Below, one piece after another: positions 8,491-18,155 of a stretch of DNA of 64,000 nt. Origin of the DNA: JAGQRJ01 sp041402045 (GTDB taxonomy: Bacteria; Planctomycetota; J058); contig JAWKSZ010000029.1 of the NCBI GenBank assembly GCA_041402045.1, positions 1 to 64,000 on the forward strand, read 5' to 3'. The notes under the pieces were generated by a model. That model searched no databases. It was not told where the DNA came from and saw only the letters and a list, made by a program, of their open reading frames with translations. How positions within the stretch are numbered: position 1 is the first letter of the stretch; every line of letters starts with the position of its first letter. The position numbers and the translations under genes are program-made.

Positions 8491-11400
8491 CTACACCGCG
8501 AAGCGGGTGAGCACCACGTGCAGGAACATGGTCGCGATCACGATCACGGCCATGATCAGGTGCAGCGCGCGCCAGGTGTCCATGAAGTCGCGGACGGCCT
8601 CGGCCTGAGAGAGCCGGCGCTCGAGGCGCGACTGCTGCTTGAGCAGCTCCAGGGTCTCGACGATCACCGGGCGGGCCTGCTTGGCCTCCGCGGTGAGCAT
8701 GAGCGCCTTGAGCTCCCGGGCCAGGCGGCGGTTCTTGACCATGGCCCGCAGGTCGGAGAGCAGCAGGGGGCCTAGGAACAACAGGCCCCGGGCCTTGGTG
8801 TCGGCGGGCGGGTTCAGGGCCTCGAGCGCGGCGTCGCGGAGCTTGGGGAACTGGGCCAGGCCCGTGCGCAGCACGCGGCGGAGGTCCGCCAGGCGCTGGG
8901 CCATATTGCTCCGCTCGCGCAGCTCCGACGCGCGGTCCTTGGGGCCGCCGAGGTTCTCCTCGTTGCGCAGGTAGCGCGGCACGTGGGAGAGCACGTAGCG
9001 CCCGAAGATCCCCGAGACCACCGCGAACAGGATCGCGAAGGAGCTCAGGCGCGCCACGAGGTTGCTCGTGAGCAGCGCGCTGTGGGCGAGCACCAGGCTC
9101 CCGCCGGTGAGCCCGAACAGGAAGTGCAGGTTCAACCACATGCGCAGGCTGATCAGCTTCTGGAACAGGCCAAACCGCCGGCGGAGCACGTAGGTCAGGT
9201 TGAGCAGGAACAGCGTCGACGCCGTGATCCCGAGGGTCAGGCCCACGGTCCCGCCGGGCTTGAGGACGTCGTGCAGCGCGTGGCGGCTGCGGTCCTGCAC
9301 CGGGATCTGGTAGTAGTCCCAGCCGTTCCAGATCAAGAACGGGCCGATCAACGCGCCGCCGACGCTGAGCAGGATCCAGAGCGCGTCGCCCTGCCACAGG
9401 CGAATCAGGCGCATGAAGAACGCGACCGCCAACGTGTCGTCCGGCTCCGCCTCCTCCTCCTCCCACTCGCCCGAGACTTCACCGGTCTCGGAGAAGCCGA
9501 GGTCCGACTGCGCGCCGGGAGCCACGTTCACGAGCGGCGTGGCGTCGTCGCTCTCGAACAGACGCTGCTCCAGCGACGGATCCTGCTTGCCGAAGATCTC
9601 GGCGTGGGTCAGCTCCACGGTCCGCCCGCGGCCCTCGCGGGAGTGCTCGAGCGGGTCGCGGAACCTGCGCTCGCTGGACACGCTCCTGATGTCCGAGAGG
9701 TCACCGACGTCGGAGATCACCCCCTGGCCGGAGAGTTGGTTCAGGTTGGCCAGGAGCCGCGCCGCGTTGCCCGTGGCCGACTCCCCCCAGCGACCGCGAC
9801 GCCAGGAGAGCACGTCGATCTCGCTGTCGGCGTCGAGCGGCTTGCTCATGAGTCCGTCGGAGGACTCGGCGCCGAGGGAGGCCACGGCCCGGTCTCGCTC
9901 GTCCGAGTCGACCAGGGACCCAAACGCGTCGAGCTGCTCGGGGCGAGTGCGGGTCAACTCCGCGGGCATGCGGCTCGCAGGGCGCCGGCTCGCGAAGGGA
10001 TCGTCCTGATCCGTCGCGTCCTCGAACACCGTGTCGTCCGAGCCGCTGAGCGAGCCGAAGTCGCTCTCGCGCACGTCCTCGAAGTCGTCGAGCTCCTCTT
10101 GTTGGGTGCGGGTGAGCAGGTCCTCGAGCTCCGCCGAGTCGGCGGGGTCGGGCTGGACCTTACCCTGATCGCTGACGACGTCGAAGTCGTCGCCGCGCTG
10201 ACGGATCGCGTAGGTGCCGCTCCCCGCGACCTCGTCCTCGTCCATGGCGCCGATCGGGTCGAAGGTCTCGCGAGACCCCGAGCCCGAGTGCTTCTTCCCT
10301 CCGCCGCGCGCCGCCCGAGCCGCGGCGATCGTGTAGCCCGGGGCCGCCGTCTCTGCCTTGCCGGAGGGCGCGGGGTAGTTGGGGGCGAGGGTCTGATCCT
10401 TGCCGGAGGGCGCGGGGTAGTGGGGGGCGAGGGTTTGGTCCTTGCCGGAGGGCGCGGGGTAGTGGGGGCGAGGGTCTGGTCCTTGCCGGAGGGCGCGGGG
10501 TAGTGGGGGGCGAGGGTTTGGTCCTTGCCGGAGGGCTTGGGGTAGTGGGGGGCGAGGGTCTGGTCCTTGCCGGAGGGCTTGGGGTAGTGGGGGGCGAGGG
10601 TTTGGTCCTTGCCGGAGGGCGCGGGGTAGTGGGGGCGAGGGTTTGGTCCTTGCCGGTGGGCTTGGGGTAGGTGGGGGCGAGGGTCTGGTCCTTGCCGGAG
10701 GGCGCGGGGTAGGTGGGGGCGAGGGTCTGGTCCTTGCCGGAGGGCGCGGGGTAGTGGGGGGGGAGCGTGCGCTCGCGCCCGGCGACGGGGCTGGGGTACC
10801 CCGGGGGGAGCGTCGGCGCGCCTGCTCCAGGGGGAGGCCTCCGGTCCGGCCGGCGCACGCGACCGGTGGGGCGCCGCCCAGGACGCGCGACCCTCGCCGT
10901 CGCCGTGCGCCGCCCGGGGCGCGGCGAGCGCCCCGTGCCTGGGTCGCCGGCGTGAGCGTCTGCTCGGGGCGGGCCGGGGCGAGGCGGCTGGGGGCTGTCG
11001 CCCACGGGCGCGCCCGCGTCGCTCTGGCGGGGATACTTGCCCGTCGGCGGGCGTCCGCTCGGGCGCGGGCCCTCGTCGCTCTGGCGGGGATACTTGCCCG
11101 TCGGGGGACGGCCGCTCGGGCGAGGGCCCTCGTCGCTCTGGCGGGGGTACTTGCCCGTCGGGGGACGGCCGCTCGGGCGAGGGCCCGCGTCGCTCTGGCG
11201 GGGATACTTGCCCGTCGGCGGGCGCGCGGGAGCCTCGCCGGTCGGCGCGTGCACACCCGCGGGCCGCGGGAACGTGCCGGTGGGCGGGCGCGTGCCGGCG
11301 CCCGGGGGCCGCGGGAACGACCCCGTCGGCGGGCGGCCGCCCGCCCGTGAAGTCGGCGAGGGCGGACCTCCGGCCGCCGGGCCGCGCTCGGACCGCGCGC

Positions 11401-11884
11401 TGCGCGGCGGCTCGGGAGGCGCCGCGCGCGGGGGCACCCAGCCTTCGCCGCTGTCGGGGAAGACCACGTCCTCGTCGCTGTCGGGGATCGTCGAGAGCAT
11501 GCTCTCGTCGTCGTCGTCGATCGAGCCCTCGTCGCTGTCGACGAACACCGGGCCCTCGTCGCTGGCGAAGTAGGCGTCGTTGCGATCGACCTCCAGGAGC
11601 GGCTGCGTCCGCCGCCGCGCGATGGGGCTCTTGATCTCGCCGCTGTCGCTCTCCTCGGCCCGGGTCACCGGAGGGGGGCGCCGCTCGGGCGTCGGCGTGC
11701 TGCGTCGACCTCCGGCGAAGGGCGACCGGATCTCGTCGCTGCTCTCCTGGACGCGACCTTGGTCGGTCGGGCGGTCGCGGAACTGGAACTCGGCGAAGGC
11801 CTCGTCGTCCCAGGAGCGCCCGAACGCCCCTTCCCCCGACTCCCCCAGCGGGAAGCGTTCCGCCTCGTCGTCGCGCGGGCTCAC
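8491..11884 (-). CDS. Large membrane protein with repetitive acidic/proline N-terminus and cytochrome-b-like C-terminus, two frame breaks
   Basis: The joined product is about 1131 aa. The first ~800 residues are disordered: Asp/Ser-rich stretches, a 19-aa repeat around PPTGKYPRQSD (four copies) and an 11-unit 14-aa repeat around YPAPSGKDQTLAPH. The last ~315 residues have about five membrane spans with His in LNLHFLFG, LVLAHSAL, YVLSHVP, ALHLIMAV and FLHVVLT, a pattern suited to b-type haem. Reading passes through three frames inside the 14-aa repeat, changing at 10631-10635 and 10464-10468, where G5 replaces the usual G6. Start GTG 11884 overlaps the oxidoreductase stop (GTGA), so translation is probably coupled. 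Likely role: membrane electron carrier; no named family recognised. Confidence 0.75.
10350..10790 (-). repeat. 42-bp coding tandem repeat (14-aa unit), 11 units
   Basis: The unit encodes YPAPSGKDQTLAPH with K/A and H/T/N variation. Eight or nine units are nearly identical; outer units have diverged. A G run in each unit is usually six long but five long in two, which produces the frame changes in the host gene. Confidence 0.9.
11020..11225 (-). repeat. 57-bp coding tandem repeat (19-aa unit), four units
   Basis: It encodes RPPTGKYPRQSDxGPRPSG four times within the disordered N-terminal region of the cytochrome-b-like protein. The units stay in frame. Confidence 0.85.
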
Positions 11885-13764
11885 GCCTCGTCGCCTCGCT
11901 CGTGGCGGGCCGATCCGCGTCGGCGGCGCGCAGACCCGCTGCCGCCCGACTCCCGCTTCGTGCGGCCGGTGTCGCGCGTGGTGCGGCCGGTGTCGCGCTT
12001 GGCGCGGGCAGAGTCGCCTCGCAGCTTGTCGCGGTCGAGGCGGCCCGCGTCCCGCTGGACGCGGCCGGTGTCGCGCTTGGTGCGCGCGGAACCACCGCGC
12101 CGGCGCGCCGAGTCGGTGGGGGACGGCGCGGGAGGGGGGGCGGGCTCGAGCGCGATCCCGTCGTCCTCCATGTCCATGGCAGACCCGAGCTCGACCCCTG
12201 ACACCTCGAGCTCGCTGTCCTCGAGGGCGTCACTCGAAGGCGCCGCGACGCGGTCGCCGCTCTTGCGCCGCGTGAGCTTGCCCGTGCCGCGGCGGCTCAA
12301 CCGCGCGCTCACGCGCTTGGTGATCCGGCCGCTGCGGCGCCCCGTGTCTCCCGAGGTCTTGAGGGTCTGCGCCAGGCGGGTCGAGATCCGGTTCGTGGCC
12401 TTGGCGAGGGTGCGCGCCAGGCGCGCCGAGGAGTCCTGGCCCTCGACCCGCTCGCCGTGCTTGGTCTCGACGTGGACGCCCATGGACTCGAGGAACGGCG
12501 TGGGGAGCACACCGCCCGCGTTCACGATCACGTCGTCGATCTCGAGGGTGAACGCCCCTTCGGGCGAGATCATCTCCACGGTGTTCGCGCCGACGCGGGT
12601 CACGTTGCTGCGCAGGTGGACGTTCAGCCCGTTCTGCTCGGTGGCCTCCTGCAGCTTGTCGCGGTTCTTCTTCTTCACCCGGAAGAAGGACTCGCCGCGG
12701 TAGGCCAAGTGGACCTCGCAGCCCGCGGTCTCGCTGAGCTGGACCGCCGCCTCCACCGCGGAGTCGCCGCCGCCCACCACCAGCACCTTGCGGTGGCGGT
12801 ACTGCTCGGCGTCCCCCAGGCGATAGACCACGTGCTCCTGCTCTTCGCCGGGGACCCCCAGCTTGCGCGGGGTCCCGCGCCGGCCGATCGCGAGGACCAC
12901 GGTCCGCCCGCGGAAGGAGCGCGTTCCCTCGGGTGACTCGGTGTGCACGTGGAACTCGCCGAACTCGCCCTCCACCCCGGTGACCCGGTGGTTCTCGTGG
13001 ATCGTGATCTTCGCCGCGGCGAGCACGCGCTCGAACTCGCTGATCAACTCCTCCTTGAGCATCTCCGCCTTGCCGAAGCGGCCCACGATCGGGAGCTTGA
13101 TCACCTCGGAGAACACGAGCTTGCGCCGCGGGTAGTGGGCCACGCTCCCGCCGAGCTGATACTGCTCCACCAGGTGGTAGGTCAGGCCCTTGTCCACCGC
13201 GGCCAGGGCAGCGGCGACGCCGGCGGGTCCGCCGCCCACGATCACCATGTCGCGCAGCTCGGGGTCCTGCTGGAACGGATCCGCGAGCACGCTCTTGAGG
13301 GTGTCCACCACCTGGACGCCTTGACGCATGGCGTTGCGAATCAGCCCCATGCCTCCCAGCTCGCCAATGACGTAGATCCCGTCGACGTTGGTCTCGTACC
13401 CCGCGCGCAACAGCGGGATGTCGATGCCGCGCTGCGCGGTGCCGAACACGAGCGAGATGGCGTTGACCGGGCACACGTCCGCGCAGCGTCCGTGGCCGAT
13501 ACACCCGCTCGCCTGCACGAGGTAGGTCGAGCCGTCGACGATGCCCAACACGTCCTCGGGGCAGGCGTCGACGCAGGCCCCGGACGCCATGCACACGTCC
13601 ATGTCGATGACCGGGTGCAGGCTCGCGACCTGATTCATGCCGCCCGAGACTGCTTCCTCGAGCAGCTCGCGCAGCTTGTCCTCGCGGCGGAAGAATACGA
13701 GGACCCCCACCGCGACCGACACCACGACGACCAGGAACGTTCCAACGACCAGGTAGGTGAGCAC
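11881..13764 (-). CDS. Membrane-anchored ferredoxin-domain FAD/NAD(P) oxidoreductase with basic repetitive tail
   Basis: With GTG 13764 as start (GGAG 6 nt upstream) the protein is 627 aa. Residues 3-25 are a membrane anchor. A ferredoxin-like domain has C58-x5-C64-x3-C68P and C88-x5-C94-x3-C98P, where the usual second Cys is Ser61 and His91. A two-dinucleotide-binding flavoprotein follows, with GGGPAG (177-182) for FAD and GGGDSAVEAA (331-340) for NAD(P). No CxxC active site is seen, so it is not thioredoxin reductase. The last ~170 residues are Arg/Lys-rich low complexity with repeated RDTGR. It probably passes NAD(P)H electrons to the overlapping downstream membrane protein. Confidence 0.85.
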   Translation of the reverse strand: MLTYLVVGTFLVVVVSVAVGVLVFFRREDKLRELLEEAVSGGMNQVASLHPVIDMDVCMASGACVDACPEDVLGIVDGSTYLVQASGCIGHGRCADVCPVNAISLVFGTAQRGIDIPLLRAGYETNVDGIYVIGELGGMGLIRNAMRQGVQVVDTLKSVLADPFQQDPELRDMVIVGGGPAGVAAALAAVDKGLTYHLVEQYQLGGSVAHYPRRKLVFSEVIKLPIVGRFGKAEMLKEELISEFERVLAAAKITIHENHRVTGVEGEFGEFHVHTESPEGTRSFRGRTVVLAIGRRGTPRKLGVPGEEQEHVVYRLGDAEQYRHRKVLVVGGGDSAVEAAVQLSETAGCEVHLAYRGESFFRVKKKNRDKLQEATEQNGLNVHLRSNVTRVGANTVEMISPEGAFTLEIDDVIVNAGGVLPTPFLESMGVHVETKHGERVEGQDSSARLARTLAKATNRISTRLAQTLKTSGDTGRRSGRITKRVSARLSRRGTGKLTRRKSGDRVAAPSSDALEDSELEVSGVELGSAMDMEDDGIALEPAPPPAPSPTDSARRRGGSARTKRDTGRVQRDAGRLDRDKLRGDSARAKRDTGRTTRDTGRTKRESGGSGSARRRRGSARHERGDEA

Positions 13765-14290
13765 CGTCGACTCCGCAACGGACGGTACTGCATGGGGCGC
13801 AGAAGTTCCATTACCCCCGTGTACATAAGGTGCGTTGCACGCCCTGCGGGCTCGCAGCCTCGCGATCCCAGCTTTACGGTTCGCGTCGGCCCGATGGACG
13901 CGGGGGGCCTGCTCGGTGTCGCCGAAGTGAGTCATCTCCCCCCCAAAGCTCCACTGTTGCCATTGTGCGACGGGTGTCCACGGGCAGGCATGATGCATAA
14001 GTCCATTGGATAAAGGACGCGACGCACTGCAGTGAAGGACCTTCCCAGAACGCGGTTCCACCCCACTGGCCGGGAACATCGTTCACGAAATCTGTTCCAG
14101 GTTCGGACCGTTGCATGGGGCTGACACGGCTGCCGTCGGTGGGTACCACCTGCGAAGGAAGGGGGTCAGCACTGGGATCAAAGGGGTTGTGACAAGTCCG
14201 AGCGAGTGGACGGGCGATGAAGACGCCGCTGGTATGGCCCGTGCATTAGAGGCTGCTGAGGTCTTCGGCATGTCCCGAGAGAGGTTCAGG
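13765..14290. other. Divergent intergenic region, about 525 bp
   Basis: The region separates the FeS-flavoprotein (-) from the DUF1549-like gene (+) and is less GC-rich than the flanks. TACCGT on the minus strand near 13784-13789 is -10-like for the flavoprotein. Open frames run into it from both sides, but their translations show no conserved protein signal, so both genes are started inside it. No repeat or RNA gene is recognised. Confidence 0.5.
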
Positions 14291-16510
14291 ATGCTGCAGG
14301 TGAATGGTAAGAACTTTCTGGTAATGGCAAACGCCATGGTGGCCGTGGGGGCTGCCGTTGGCTTCATGGGCTGCGGCGGTGGCGGCGGCTCAGGCGGTGG
14401 TGGAGGTTCGACCACCGCGCCCATCACGAGCGGTGGCAACCAAGGGGTCGTCGGTCCGATCAGCGGACTCGCGGTCAACCCCGGCGCCAGCACGCTCGAG
14501 CTCTACTCGGCCGGCACTGCCGCGACCAACGAGCAATTCCAACTGGTGATCGACGGCTACGACGCGAACGGGAACGCTAAGGACCTGACTCGCGACGTGA
14601 CCTACACCGTGAGCGACGACACGGTGGTCGCGATCGACGGGAACGGCCTCATGACGGCCCAGGCTCCCGGTTCGGCGACCATCGATATCTCGTTCCCGGG
14701 CTCCAGCCTTCAGACGTCGGTCTCGGTCAACGTCGTGGCGGCTCCGGCCAACCTGACGGCTCCGACCTTCACCGGCCTGGAGATCCTGCCCAAGTCGCGC
14801 ACCCTGGATGAGGTGAACACCGCGGCCGGCGTGGAGCAGCTCCAGCAGATCGTGATCGTCGGCACCGACAACACCGGTCGCCTGTGGGACTTGACCCGCA
14901 GCAACGGCGTCGAGCTGCTCGACTACGCGGACCCGAGCCTGAACCCGCTGCCGATCAGCACCGCGGGCCAGCTCGACGCGACCACCGGCCTGTTCCGTGG
15001 TGTCGTGGACAGCAGCGACGTGCTGCTCCTGACCCAGGGCGCGGCTGGCCAGGCTGCTTCGCACTTCCACATTGGCGTGGGCCAGTCGAAGCCGGTCTCC
15101 CCGACCGCCCTCTACAGCGGCGCGCCGCTGGCGGGCTCGGGTAACCCCCTCGACCAGGCGGTGCTGTCGGTCCTGGCTCCGGCCGCGATCGAGCCGGCTC
15201 CCCTGACGACCAACGGTGAGTTCGTGCGCCGCGTCTACGCGGATTCGATCGGCCGTCTGCCCACCCCGGCGGAGACCGAGGCCTTCCTGGCCAACCCGGA
15301 CCGCGACGCTCTGGTGGACGCGCTCGTCGGCTCGGCCGCGTTCGACAACCACATGGGCAAGTTCTTCGGCGAGCACTTCCGCATGCAGGACCTGGCGTTC
15401 GACGCCTGGATCGCCAGCGAGCTGGCTGCCGGCTCGACCGCGGAGAAGATCTGGAGCGACCTGATCACCGAGACCGGCGCTGGCTCCGCCCTGTTCGTGG
15501 CCGAGCACGCCGAGGTCGCCGAGCAAATGGAGACGATCGTCCACGTCGGCTCGGGCTACACGGTGGAGTGCGATCGTTGCCACAACCACCCGACCGCGAG
15601 CATGGCGGACGACCCGCACGCGCTCCAGACCCAGCGCTACCAGCTCGACGCCTTCTTCGTGACCGACCTGGACGAGACGATCCCCCTCGACCGCGCCGGG
15701 AACCGCACCGGGAACAACGGCAACCGGATCGAGCCGGGCTGGCCCTTCGACGCGAACGTCGCGGTGACCTCGACCCTGGCCGACCCCGTCGCCACCCGTC
15801 GCGCCGAGTTCGCCCAGATCTTCACCAAGTCGGACATTTTCTACCGTGGGCTGGCGCACCGCCTCTTCGGCTCGGTCGCTCAGGCCCTCCTCGACCCGAA
15901 CCAGGTGCTGAAGGCCACCCTGGACAGCGTGCAGAACAAGCCCCTGCTCGACGCGCTGGCCGCGACCTTCAAGACTCAGAACGGCTCGATCAAGGACTTC
16001 ATGACCACCGTGTTCAAGAGCAAGGTCTACCAACTGAGCTCGAACTACGCGGACACCATGAACGACGGGCTGGTCGTGCGTCACCCGCTGGATCGCTTCC
16101 AGGCTGAGGCCATGGAGACCCTCGTCGCCAACGTGACCGGCTCCATGCCCACCTCGGGCGCCTTCTTCCGGGACGCGTTCGGCTTCCCCCTGACCCGCTC
16201 TGCGATCACCGAGCGCAGCACCGTGGTCAACATGAGCCAGTCGCTGATCCTCATGAACAGCCCGACCGTGCACGGGGGTCTGACCTCCGCGACCGGGACC
16301 GTCGCCACCCTGGCGGGTCAGGTCTCGGGCGGCACGATCACCCAGGCGGACGCCGTGAACGCCATTTTCAAGGCGGCTCTGGCCCGTGACGCGTCGGCCA
16401 CCGACATGCAGGCTGCCAACGACCTGATCGGTCAGGCCGGCAGCATGCAAGAGGGCCTCGAGGACGTCGCTGCCGCGGTCCTCTCCTCGATCGAGGCGGT
16501 CGCCCGCTAA
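14291..16510 (+). CDS. DUF1549/DUF1553-like secreted lipoprotein with Ig-like domain
   Basis: From ATG 14291 (GAGAGG 6 nt upstream) the protein is 739 aa. The N-terminus is hydrophobic and ends FMGC, a lipobox-like site, followed by a Gly/Ser linker. Residues ~50-160 resemble a bacterial Ig-like (BIG2) domain (LTRDVTYTVSDDTVVAIDGNG). FVRRVYADSIGRLPTPAE is the hallmark opening of DUF1549, CDRCHNHP is its single CxxCH-type site, and HPLDRFQAEAMETL recalls DUF1553. These domains dominate planctomycete surface proteins, with unknown activity. The DUF1501 gene follows after a hairpin, the usual pairing. A longer start at 14111 or 14270 is open but less likely. Confidence 0.82.
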   Translation: MLQVNGKNFLVMANAMVAVGAAVGFMGCGGGGGSGGGGGSTTAPITSGGNQGVVGPISGLAVNPGASTLELYSAGTAATNEQFQLVIDGYDANGNAKDLTRDVTYTVSDDTVVAIDGNGLMTAQAPGSATIDISFPGSSLQTSVSVNVVAAPANLTAPTFTGLEILPKSRTLDEVNTAAGVEQLQQIVIVGTDNTGRLWDLTRSNGVELLDYADPSLNPLPISTAGQLDATTGLFRGVVDSSDVLLLTQGAAGQAASHFHIGVGQSKPVSPTALYSGAPLAGSGNPLDQAVLSVLAPAAIEPAPLTTNGEFVRRVYADSIGRLPTPAETEAFLANPDRDALVDALVGSAAFDNHMGKFFGEHFRMQDLAFDAWIASELAAGSTAEKIWSDLITETGAGSALFVAEHAEVAEQMETIVHVGSGYTVECDRCHNHPTASMADDPHALQTQRYQLDAFFVTDLDETIPLDRAGNRTGNNGNRIEPGWPFDANVAVTSTLADPVATRRAEFAQIFTKSDIFYRGLAHRLFGSVAQALLDPNQVLKATLDSVQNKPLLDALAATFKTQNGSIKDFMTTVFKSKVYQLSSNYADTMNDGLVVRHPLDRFQAEAMETLVANVTGSMPTSGAFFRDAFGFPLTRSAITERSTVVNMSQSLILMNSPTVHGGLTSATGTVATLAGQVSGGTITQADAVNAIFKAALARDASATDMQAANDLIGQAGSMQEGLEDVAAAVLSSIEAVAR

Positions 16511-16528
16511 GCGGGTCTCCCCGCTCGG

Positions 16529-16557
16529 GGTGGCGCGCGCACTCGGCGTGCGCCACC
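16529..16557 (+). terminator. Intra-operon hairpin between DUF1549-like and DUF1501 genes
   Basis: GGTGGCGCGC (16529-16538) pairs with GTGCGCCACC (16548-16557): 10 bp with one G-T wobble and a 9-nt loop. No T run follows. It may be a partial terminator or an mRNA-stability element separating the levels of the two genes. Confidence 0.55.
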
Positions 16558-16626
16558 CAGAGGCCGGGGCTATAGGTAGAAAACGTTCACAGCACAAACA
16601 CACAAGACACATTCGGAGTTATCGAA

Positions 16627-18066
16627 ATGGCTAACATTCACAGCAGCAGCGACTACGACTACAACCGTCGTCAGCTGCTCAAGCTCGCGGGTAAGGGCGT
16701 GGTGCTCGGCGCGGCTGGCCTCTCGCTCCCCAACCTGCTCTTCATGCGGGAAGCCGCTGGCCTCGACCTGGACCCCAACGTGCAGCTCTTCGACGGGTTC
16801 ATGCAGATCTTCTTTACCGGCGGCCCTGGGATTGGCCAGGACATTGCCGACTACAAGAACCCTGCGGACAACCCCACGACCTCGTTCAACCCGATCAACA
16901 TGGGCGTGAACGACGTCTACGGGAACCCCATGCGGGTGACCGACGCGATCCAGAACCTGGCGGCCAAGGCTCAGAACGACCCCATGGTGAGCCTCGCGGT
17001 CGTGCGCTCCATGCGGCACAACAACAACAACCACGGCACCGGTCAGGAAATGAACACGTCGTGGTGGCAAGGCGCGCTGCTCAACACCATGCCCGCGATC
17101 GCCCCGACCATGGCCTACTACATGCAGGGCAAGGGCGTCGGGATCCCGGCGGTGCTCGTCAACGGCGACAACGGCAACAACGCCAACAACGCCCGCGGCA
17201 ACACCCGCATTCCGACGGCGCTCACGGTGACCGTCGGCGGGAACCAGAACAACAACCCGGTCGTCGAGGCCCTGAGCCTGCCCCAGGGCGTGGATCAGGC
17301 GCGTTACAGCCGCCGCAAGGCCATGCTCGACCAGATGAACGCGCGCTTCCTCTCCGCCAACCCCGACGGCCTGGCCAAGGCCTACGAGAAGGCCACCAAG
17401 GACGCGTTCGACATCACCATGAAGGGCGAGGCCGCCGCGGCCTTCGACCTCGCGGGCAAGCCGCTCCTGCCGGGTGGCAACAACGGCATTCGCCAGCGCG
17501 CGACCCTCGCCCAGAACCTGCTCCTGGCGGGCGTGCCCTACGTCTCCATGGGCCAGGGTGGTAACGACTACCACGGCAACGCCAACCAGTCGGTCACTAA
17601 CAACTGGCAGAACAACCTCGACGTCTATCTGCCGGCCATGATCGACAACCTGAAGGCCTCCGGGAAGCGCTACCTGATCCAGATCTGCGGTGACTTCGAT
17701 CGGACGCCGGACGGCAAGGGTGGCTTCGGCGCCAACGACAACGGTCGTGACCACTGGGGTGAGGCTCAGAGCCACATTCTGATCGGCGTCAACCAGCCGA
17801 AGCTGAAGACCACGGCGGTGGGCGACACCGGGCCTCGCGGCACGGGCACGGTCAACACCACCCGCCGCAACGGTCAACCGGGCGTGCTCGTGGATCCGTT
17901 CCCCATGGCCGCCATGGGCTACGTGGTCTACCGCGGCATGGGGATCAACCTGTTCCAGCCGGACGGGTACTACGACATTCCCACCACGCTGCGCGACGCG
18001 CCTCCGGTCGACCGCCAGATCGGCCTGACCGACGGCGTGAAGCTGAGCAACTTCCTGATCGCGTAG
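16627..18066 (+). CDS. DUF1501 domain-containing protein, Tat-type leader
   Basis: A 479-aa protein of the DUF1501 family (alkaline-phosphatase/sulfatase-like fold, function unknown), the usual partner of DUF1549/DUF1553 proteins in Planctomycetota. The N-terminus has NRRQLLKLAGKGVVLGAAGL, a twin-arginine-like leader for folded export. Family features include SMRHNNNNHGTGQ, GVPYVSMGQGGNDYH and the ICGDFDRTPDGKGGFG and GRDHWG segments, which line up with the metal site of DUF1501 (GEFGRTP and GRDHW). The protein is unusually Asn-rich. ATG 16627 follows GGAG. A strong terminator lies 24 nt after the stop. Confidence 0.92.
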   Translation: MANIHSSSDYDYNRRQLLKLAGKGVVLGAAGLSLPNLLFMREAAGLDLDPNVQLFDGFMQIFFTGGPGIGQDIADYKNPADNPTTSFNPINMGVNDVYGNPMRVTDAIQNLAAKAQNDPMVSLAVVRSMRHNNNNHGTGQEMNTSWWQGALLNTMPAIAPTMAYYMQGKGVGIPAVLVNGDNGNNANNARGNTRIPTALTVTVGGNQNNNPVVEALSLPQGVDQARYSRRKAMLDQMNARFLSANPDGLAKAYEKATKDAFDITMKGEAAAAFDLAGKPLLPGGNNGIRQRATLAQNLLLAGVPYVSMGQGGNDYHGNANQSVTNNWQNNLDVYLPAMIDNLKASGKRYLIQICGDFDRTPDGKGGFGANDNGRDHWGEAQSHILIGVNQPKLKTTAVGDTGPRGTGTVNTTRRNGQPGVLVDPFPMAAMGYVVYRGMGINLFQPDGYYDIPTTLRDAPPVDRQIGLTDGVKLSNFLIA

Positions 18067-18089
18067 ACACCACCTCGAACCTGAACCTC

Positions 18090-18122
18090 GCAGGAGCCGG
18101 GCCCCCCACGCCCGGCTCCTGC
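18090..18122 (+). terminator. Strong terminator hairpin after DUF1501 gene
   Basis: A perfect 13-bp stem (18090-18102 with 18110-18122, GCAGGAGCCGGGC) has a 7-nt loop and is followed by CGTGTTTCC. The tail is only weakly T-rich. Confidence 0.8.
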
Positions 18123-18143
18123 CGTGTTTCCGGAGGACGGAGC

Positions 18144-18149
18144 TAAACT
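18144..18149 (+). promoter_or_regulatory. Putative -10 of leaderless hemA promoter
   Basis: TAAACT ends exactly 6 nt before ATG 18156, placing the transcription start at the start codon. Confidence 0.5.
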
Positions 18150-18155
18150 ACGCCC

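Noticed and set aside
10350..10790. Regular 42-bp repeats considered as CRISPR or a non-coding satellite
   Set aside because: Repeats encode a conserved 14-aa unit and have no spacers.
12943..14013. Plus-strand ORF of 356 codons opposite the FeS-flavoprotein
   Set aside because: Antisense shadow; the minus strand carries clear FAD, NAD and ferredoxin motifs.
14111..14290. N-terminal extension of the DUF1549-like protein
   Set aside because: The extra 60 residues would sit ahead of a lipoprotein-type leader and lack a Shine-Dalgarno sequence; ATG 14291 has one.
16570..17877. Minus-strand ORF of 435 codons opposite the DUF1501 gene
   Set aside because: Shadow of a clear family member on the plus strand.
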